Origin: Formicarius rufipectus
Lineage: Eukaryota; Chordata; Aves; Passeriformes; Formicariidae
Assembly (NCBI GenBank): GCA_013399695.1
Contig: VXAU01001873.1
Location: 49,840-113,839 of the forward strand
Reading direction: 5' to 3'
DNA length: 64,000 nt
Below the pieces are notes generated by a model that saw only the letters and a program-made list of their open reading frames with translations, had not been told where the DNA came from and did no database searches. The stretch's first letter is position 1. The number at the start of each line of letters is the position of its first letter. Below, one piece after another: positions 12,201 to 21,200 of the stretch. The position numbers and the translations under genes are program-made.

Positions 12201-15200
12201 CAAGGAAATGCCTTATTGGGTAAGGAAGTTAATATCACTTTGGTTTTAAAGTTAGGGTTTTCTTCTTACCTGAAATAAACATCCTTAGAGAACACTTTCT
12301 TCATCTCCTATATCAAACATAAAATTGCTAATTATGCTTTAGCGGCAGGCGTTGGCCGGGCGGTGTAAGTCCCCGCCTCTGGAGCCGGCTCCTCCTCTGA
12401 GGACACCAGTTCGAATCCTGGAGGAACTCACTGTCACCGTCAGAGCGTGCTCGGCCGTGGCAAATGAACCTCAGGAGTAAAGGGGGTGCGGCCAGTTCCG
12501 CGCACACTGCACCTCACCTAAAAAATCCATTGCACAGGCTTATCCCAAAATCTTCGTTCGCGAAGTCTAACCAACAACAACAACAATTATGCTTCCACAG
12601 GCTATGTTGTACACGGTTAGCTGATTTGACAGCACTTGCCTACTGTACACACAATAAACAACATTCAGTTTCATGTTTTTTTTCTGGGTTTGTCTAATGT
12701 AGATTTCTCAGAGACAAGTCATCAGGAGCAATGTTTTGTGAGTTGTAAATTAAAATTGAGAATTTTTATCCCTTATAGATGTCTAGGGATATAATGGGAT
12801 TGGTGACAAGCTTTTAATTTCCCTCTTACTCTATGTGAAAACATCTTGTGGCCTCCAAATTCTAATCAGTACCCCTCCTCGACATCAAAGGGAGTGCCCT
12901 TCCTTAGTAGGAAGCTGATTAGGAGCGTAGGATAACCTTGCTTATAGAACAGCATCGTCGCAGTTGTTGCTTGCTTGCTTTTATGACATTGGTCATCTCT
13001 TGATTATATAGCGCAGTATATGGGATTGCTGAGGTAACTGAAAGAGGTGAAACATGGATAATGAAAAATATAAAAACACATACAAGAACACGCAAGTCCG
13101 CTGATACAATTGGCCCATGGAGCACAGTGGTTTGTGGGTTAATTGTCGGCATAGTACACTGTGCTCAGAACACACTGCGTCTGCATTCAGACCATTCCAA
13201 ACAGAACCATTTGTTTCTGTCTGCATGTCAGAGTTATCCGAAGTCTGGGCAGACCGCTCATATCTATCAGGGAATCTGTTATACTAGTGTGTTTCAAAAT
13301 TTTAAAAACCTGGTTCATTACAGAACTTTAATTGAAATTACCTTTTTTTTTTTTTTTTTGTCTAGGACTAAAGGGAACTGCATATGGCTTTTCCTATGGC
13401 AGATCCTAACCATGTATTCAAAGCTAGATTTTTGTAGTGAGAACATAAGCAAAATAACTATTCCTGTCTTGCTAATGGTCAAATATATATGATCATAAAT
13501 AGATCAGATGAATTTATTTAAGTTATTAGTGGCACTTTCTGTTTAAAATGTACAGTTGCATGCATCTTTTAATTCTTTTAACAGGTGTGAAGAGTTCCCA
13601 GTCTGTGCAGATTACTCGCCCACCTTTTAACAGAGCCATGTCTTTAGACAGCCCTGTGGGCTCAAGTCCTTCAGTGAGGAATATCAATGCATTCTCCATA
13701 TTACAAAAGCAAAACTTGATGGGTGAAAATCCAAGAGTGGTTGAAAACCAAGAAAATTTTGGAGCCAATCTGGGTTTGTTGACTGTGTACAAATAGATCT
13801 CATTGTAAAGGAAAAAGCTTTTATGTAAAAAAGGTTGCAAGATCATAATATGAATTTTGGTTAGAAGAAATCTTAACATTGAAGAATGTTAATTTTACGA
13901 TCAGTATATAACTAATTCTTAATTATTATTCTAGCTAAAACTATAAGAAAATAACTCTTTACTATTTGTGGGTCATTAACTTTACTTTTGTTAAGTAGTT
14001 ATGAATTTTTTACTATTTTGAGTCCTTATGTTTTTGATACATAGAAGCAAGTACAGGTCACAGTGGTAGTCATTGTGACCTTTAAATATATTTTGACTCA
14101 TATAGTTCTCTAATTATTTTAAACTTGGCATGGTAAGCTTTAGATGCTTTTGTAGAAGTTCAGTGAATTGCTCGGTCATTGGAAAGTGCACTTGTTGCTG
14201 AAGTGACAAAATAATTCTAAAACCAAAATGCATAATGCAGTCTAGATGACAATTACTGCATTTTCTGCTCTTCACTATAGCAAGTACTCCCAGCAGAAAT
14301 ATGGCAATGAATTCGCATCAGTCAGGAGATTGGAGTTTGCCAAACTCCAAGGTGACCAGACTGGAACCTACAAGTTCTGCCACGATGTTGAGACCAGGAC
14401 CTGAATTTAGTGCAGCACTTCCCAGGCCCTCAGTGGGTGGCTCTGTGTCTGGACTGTCTGTTCGCTCAAACAGCCTACCTGGTACTAGGCCAATGCTGCA
14501 ACAGCCAATAATTCAAATGAGTAAGTTCTTTACTTTTGGTTGTCCTGCTAAGCACTGTTAGTAAGCATTCATCATAAGAATCTTCTCAGTTTTGGTAGAA
14601 TGCTAGGCTTTCATCAGAAGGCTTTTTAAGATAAAGACTGTTGTTGTTCACTGACTGTGACATTCGGTGACTTTTTGGCGTTTCTGTTTTCTTCTGATAT
14701 TGTCTGAGTGTCATACATGGATAATTCCTTCTGAGTCTTCACATTCTGGAGGGATAATTTCTGTGTATTTCTTCAGTGCATACTTCTCTACTGAATTCCA
14801 AGAACTAAATGACACCTGTGATTCTGTGTGTGAAGATGCTAGTGTTCTGATTAACTGCATTCATCATACTTGACATAGATACAAGTATTTCCAAATTCTT
14901 CTCGCACAGAGTAGCCAAATTTCATATAAAACCACATTGCAAATACAGTTTATCTTCAAAGTATTCAGGTCTGCATGAGAGAAGATAGGCTACATGTCTA
15001 AAATATCAACAGTCTTGAAGTCTGTGGCTTTTTTTTTTTCTTGTATATCTCTAACAAAGATTTCTCCTAGAGCTGAAATTGTCTGATCTGTTGTGCCAAT
15101 ACTGGTATGCCCCCAAACAGCCAAAAAAGCTCTTATCCTTCCTTTCTGTTATTATGAAAGGCTACCAGGGCTGTTACCAGTTCTTTTCAACACTTACTGT

Positions 15201-18200
15201 TTAAATGCAACATGTGGATATAAGGTTAAATCAGGAAGAAATTTGTGCAGTCAGAATACTTCAGCTTGGCTTCCTAGAAATCATTTTTGCTAGGTGATTC
15301 CAACAGATATTGGGAAATAATGGGTTGACATGAACTCTCCTATGTAATGCTGTATGTCTCTGCGTAGCTGGAGTGAAGGCAAAGAGCAAAACATTATGTA
15401 ATTTCTGTTTCTTTTGGTTTTCTCTTTGTATTGGAATTTAAAATGCCAAATATTGATGTCAATATGACAGTGTATATTTGCTGGTATCCAGTTGGCACTG
15501 ATCAGAATTATTTTTTTTTCATGCTACGTCCTGTGTCTGTCAGACTCCTGTTTTAGGGGCTAAAGGATTAGAAACAGGAATTCTGCTCTAACAGGGTAGC
15601 AGCTTTAGATCACTGTCTCTCATATTTAAATCTATGGTCTATACGATTTCTTAAATTATCTTGAGTTTATGTGTATATACACTGTAAAATATGCTAGTGG
15701 AAAGCTCATGAAGCTTGACAGTCTGCGTGATCACTCACGCTGCTTTATGTGGACACTAGGAGAGCAAGATGACAACTTTGGTTTTTAAAAAACACACGAA
15801 TATTTTACCTTGCAGGGCCAAGTGAGGTAAACATTGGCATGGGAGGGAATCCATATGGACAGCTTGGACCTTCTAACCAGTCTGGATTGTGGCCTGACAA
15901 TGTGCTGACCATGGAGCAAGTGTCACGGGGTTCACAAAACAGGTAGAATGGGGGAAGGTTTTATGATAATTTTAAATAACAATTGATCACTGTTTGTCAG
16001 AAGAATTTAAGACCTGGAAAAAAAATAAAATCTGTGTAGCAAACACAGTGGAGATAACAGACTGGAATCAGAATCTGTTTCGATTTCTGCTGCTGATACG
16101 AAACTGAGTACCTTTTAATCCAGCTTCCCAAAAGGCATTGTTAACAAAATCATTCAGTCCTTGAGTTGGGGGGCATTAAGAACAGAGATGGGCAAATCTG
16201 AAACTATATATCTCTGTGGCACATGGCAGAAGCCAGGGGAAAACGGAATTTATGTGTATTCAAGGCTACATGGAAGGTGGCTGTACATTTTATGACCTAA
16301 ATTTGGGACTTAAGTTGCTAAATCTTACTTCAGTCTTCTGGGCGGTTATAGTATTTAAGTCATCTCCAGGTCAATATATTATATAAAAACTGTGATTTTG
16401 GTTGTAGTGAATTTCTTCACTAAAAGGGCTGCCCAGGTAGGTGGTGGAGTCTGCATCCATGGCAGTGTCCAAAGAATGACTGGACGTGGCACTCAGTGTT
16501 CTGGTCTAGTTGACAAGGTGGTGATCGGTCGCAGGTTGGACTCAATGATCTTGAAGGTCTTTTCCAATCTTGATTCTATGAATTTAATGTTTCTATATTT
16601 ATAGACAACTAGTTAGAAACTCCTTGGATGAGCTCTTATGTTCCGCACCAAATATGGAAGGCCAGAATGATGAAAGGGCACTTTTGGATCAGCTGCACAC
16701 ATTGCTGAGTAATACGGATGTCACGAGTCTGGAAGAAATTGACAGAGCATTAGGAATTCCTGATCTTGTAAGCCAAGTAAGTAAGCTGAGATTTTGGCCA
16801 TTTTTTTTCCAAAATCCTATGTTCTTTTATTACTTGAAAGTGAAGAGGGCCTCCTCATGCACTCCCATCTCCTCGCTTCCTCATCTTCATTTTCCTACAT
16901 CTTGCCTGTAGAAAACCTCTACACTGAGTAGTGATTTGCACTGGAGAAGCTCAGTATGGCTTACATTTCTTGTCCATTACAAGAAATATAAAATGGCATA
17001 TTCATATAGAAGATTATTTTATCATGCTTTGGTGTATAGAGGTGGGTTTTCTATAAACAGGGAATTGTGTTGGGTTTTTTTAGTAACCTGTTGTCAACTG
17101 AGCTTGTGTTTGGAAATATTTGACTGGCGGTGATGTGTATGCTTTCATCTCCTTCAGTTCTGGCTTGAATTTGCATGGTTAGCAAGTAGGAAGAGGAAAT
17201 TACAAATAATTTGGAACTTGGCAACATGCACAAAATCACACTATTATTTGTTCAAATAGCATTTAAAAGAGCTTGAATAATGACACTGGTCTGCCTGTGT
17301 CCACAGTGTGCAGCAGAGCTGGTTTAAAAGAAATATGATTAATTATCACTTTTGCTATTTCATTAGTTTAGAGACAAAACTTCACAGCAGCAGTCCATGC
17401 TGTGTTCTACCCAAGAAACTACTGGTGTTGTATTATACTGCGTTAATTTTATTGTTTCTTTAGGAATTCCTACTTAAAGAATATACTTCTAGTAAAAGCA
17501 CTTTTGTATCTGTTGAAGGGACAAGCTTTGGAACCCAAACAAGATTCATTTCAAGGTCAGGAATCTTCAGTTATGATTGATCCAAAGTCTTCATTATATG
17601 GTCAGCCCTATCAAGGGCAAGGAGCAACAATGCCAGGAGGCTTTAGTAACATTCAGGGACAACAACCATCTTTTAATTCAGTGATGAATCAGATGAGCCA
17701 ACCAAGCAATTTTCCACTGCAAAGTTTGCATCCCAGGGCCAGCGTGATGAGACCTCGGACCAACACACCAAAGCAGCTCCGCATGCAGCTCCAGCAGAGG
17801 CTCCAGGGCCAGCAGGTAATTTTTTGCTCCTGCATTTACATTTCCTTTGTGTTTCAGAATGGGATCAGTTGCACATGAAATTGTGTTGCTTCACAGATAA
17901 GACAATGGACATTACAAAAGATTATTGAGAGAACAGATCTTTCATTATGACAGTGCTTCTCACCAAATGCCTGAAGACTGTAGGAGTGAAAGAGCCTTAT
18001 TAGGATGGTAATCCAAGCTACAGATTGGATTGCTTCCTGAAGCACACAACATGATTGTGACTTAAAACAGTGCTCTTGAACAATGTAGCTCTTGGATGAT
18101 CTCTTTGTCCATGTTCATTTAGGTATTTTCTTTTGGATGAAAAGCAAGAGAATAGATACAGCTACATAGATGGTAACTAGCTTGAAAGCACTGCTTAAAA

Positions 18201-21200
18201 AACTAGTGCATGACTTAAGCATTTAATTCCTCATGTGAAAATGAAGGCCTGGTACCAAGTACAATGCACAAATAAAACATGGGAAACTGTGCCACTGCTG
18301 TGTGATGTGGAATGACAATGTTTAATCTGTGTTCTCTCTTGTCTTCTGTGACAGTAATTCAATCTGTGTGGCTTTGGGCTTATGTGAGGGAGAGGGAAGG
18401 AGACAGAATTTAACTGTTTGAAGCAAAGCTGGTCGTTACACCCTTTTGCCCAAAACATGACTTGGAACAAATAGATAGCCTGCTCTTTATTCTTCAAGAG
18501 TCTTAATTACAAAGGAAATAAAAACCCAAAGCCAGTTAGTTAGTACTGCACTGTTTGGAGGGTTTTTCTTCTTGTGTGTGTTTGAGCTGCTTAATCAAGT
18601 AGTTTGTTCTTCAGGTGCATCAGACAAGGCAAAAATTAACCACTGTACTTACGGATTCAAGAACTCTATTTGCAGGAGTTGCCATTACTTTGTTGAGATA
18701 CTGTTATTTTCAGGCTAATAGTGCTAAACTGTCTTTTTCCAAGTTTATGAATCAGACCCGTCAAACACTTGAAATGAAAATGGAAAGTCCAGTCAGTGGA
18801 AATACCTCAGCGATGAGACCAGTTATGCAGCCACAGGTGGGATCACAGGTAAGTAATTATTACACTGTTTAGAATTTTGACCTTCTTTCATGGTTCCACA
18901 GCATTCCTTTTTGCTTCTGTCTCCTTGCACAGCTTTAAAAAAAAAGGTGTTTTACCTTCTTTATTCCTGAGATTGCAGAAGGATTTGTTCATTAGGTCCT
19001 GTTACCAGTTCAGTGTGCCAATAGTTCTCCTGTGTAAAATATGGTATCTAATCAACTTTATAATTTGTTTAGCGCTAATGACAATTTAATGACAACCTTT
19101 GTCTAATATTTTGATGATTTTTTTTTTTTTGTATGAGCTGCAGGTTTTTCTTAATTTCCTGTTCTGATAATGGATATGCTATATGCTGGGTCTTAGAAAG
19201 AGTGTAGGTGGTTTGATTGAATCTGACATGATTTCATTTGTAAAAACATTTTCTAATATGATTTTTCTCTTTTTTGGGGGATAGCAGCAAGGTTTTCTTA
19301 ATGCTCAAATGGTGGCTCAACGTAACAGGGAACTAATAAGTCACCATTTTAGACAACAGAGGATGGCAATGATGATGCAGCAACAACACCAACCTCAGGC
19401 CTTCAGTCCACCACCAAATGTGACTGCCACAGGAAGCATGGATAGTGCTTTGACAGGCCCTTCAATGGCTCAAGTTCCTTCACAGCAATTCCCCTATCCA
19501 CCTAATTATGGTACTAGTACTAACATGTTTTTGGGGTTTTTTTCTTCTGTCTGGTTTTCTTTTCCCTTTCTTTTATTAATCCAAACTTCCTAAATACAAA
19601 TCATTCTGAAAAATGGAATATACTGCTACAAAAAAGGATTACTTTTCCCCTTCCAATCACTGCAGAAGCTAAACTAAAAGTACAAGGTGATGATAACTGA
19701 AGTATATTGTATCTCCTTTGTTCTAAGGAATAAGTCAGCAACCTGATCCTGCATTTAGTAGAGTATCAAGCCCTCCCAACACAATGATATCATCAAGAAT
19801 TGGACCCTCCCAGAATCCTGTGATGCAGCATCCTCAGTCAGCAACCATGTACCAGTCCTCGGAGATGAAGGGCTGGCCATCGGGAAGCATAGCCAGGAAC
19901 AGGTGAACTTCCATAATTACAACCTGTTTCTAAAAAGCGTCTTTCATTTTGTTGAAAGTAGAAACTAAGATAAATAACTTGCAAGAGGAAAAGGATTTAG
20001 AAGAGGAAAAAATAACTACCTTTCTAGTGTCTGTATTGTTCTTGATCCTGCTCTGGTTTAGGAAATAGAGTGACTGTGTATTTTATGCTTAGCTGCATTG
20101 ATTCATATTGCACCTCTGCAGTCTTTTTAACCAGGAGTAAGATTCAGTCTCTAAATATTGAAAAAATAACATGGGGGGAAATACAAAAGTTCAGGATAGT
20201 ATTACATTGGAAAAATACAGCCCTAACAGGAGCCTCCAAAGAGGCATACAGATGCTTCTGTGTGTTCCTAAAACTTCAAAATTCCTTTTGGGAAGTAAAT
20301 TTCAGTTTCCACATTAAACAGATAATGAAACAGATCTAGAAATAAGTAAATGTGAAAACAGTTTTATTTTTCATGTGTTGAGAGCTGGTGCAGGGAAGGC
20401 AATATATCAATGTGTAAACTTTTCAGAAGGTAATTTTGTCCTTTTGTGCTTCAGTTCTTTTTCCCAGCAGCAGTTTAGCCATCAAGGCAATCCAGCAGCA
20501 TACAGTGTGATGCACATGAATGGCAGCAGTGGCCATATTGGACAGATGAGTATTAATACCATGCCTATGTCAGGAATGCCTATGGGTCCAGACCAGGTAA
20601 ATTTTACATAAAGATTGAGAAAAAGATCTGTTCACTCTTTCCATTGAGTACAGCGTGCTTACATCCTTTCCTCTTGCACAATCCTATTCCGTTATCCTGC
20701 TCATATTTCTGTCTGTGGACCTGTCAGTTTTATGTCCAAAGAGGTACCTTATTACTGATGATTCTTAATCAAATCCACAATGGACCTAAGATGTATGCTG
20801 TGATTAGCTGCTGACTTTCAAGTATCATAGGTAGGATAAGGCTTGAACTGCAAAAAGGAAGATGAAGTATATCAACCTGGAGAAACCCCAGAAAGCAATC
20901 AATGGACATTGTGAAAAGCATCCTTAGCAGGTGTTTGAAAATTATACATAATAGCTGTTACGAGTCAGACTAAGAATCCTGATAGTGTGGTGTCCTTCTG
21001 GCAGACGCCGCTGGTGCTACTTACCTTAGAATAGCTTGTGTATGCATAGCCAGAAACTGTGGAAAATGCAGGCCTCTCATTTAGGGAGAAAATGTGCTAG
21101 TGATAGGCACTGAAAGAAAGATTCATTGCAAAATACTCTTCTCCTGTGCTCTTTCCACAAAATACCTAGGGATGAATGGCATAATATTGACATAAGCTAA

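Noticed and set aside
12340..12425. A functional tRNA-Leu gene
   Set aside because: The A and B boxes are tRNA-like, but the ends do not form a good acceptor stem. A non-tRNA body, repeat tail and target duplication follow, so it is a SINE head.
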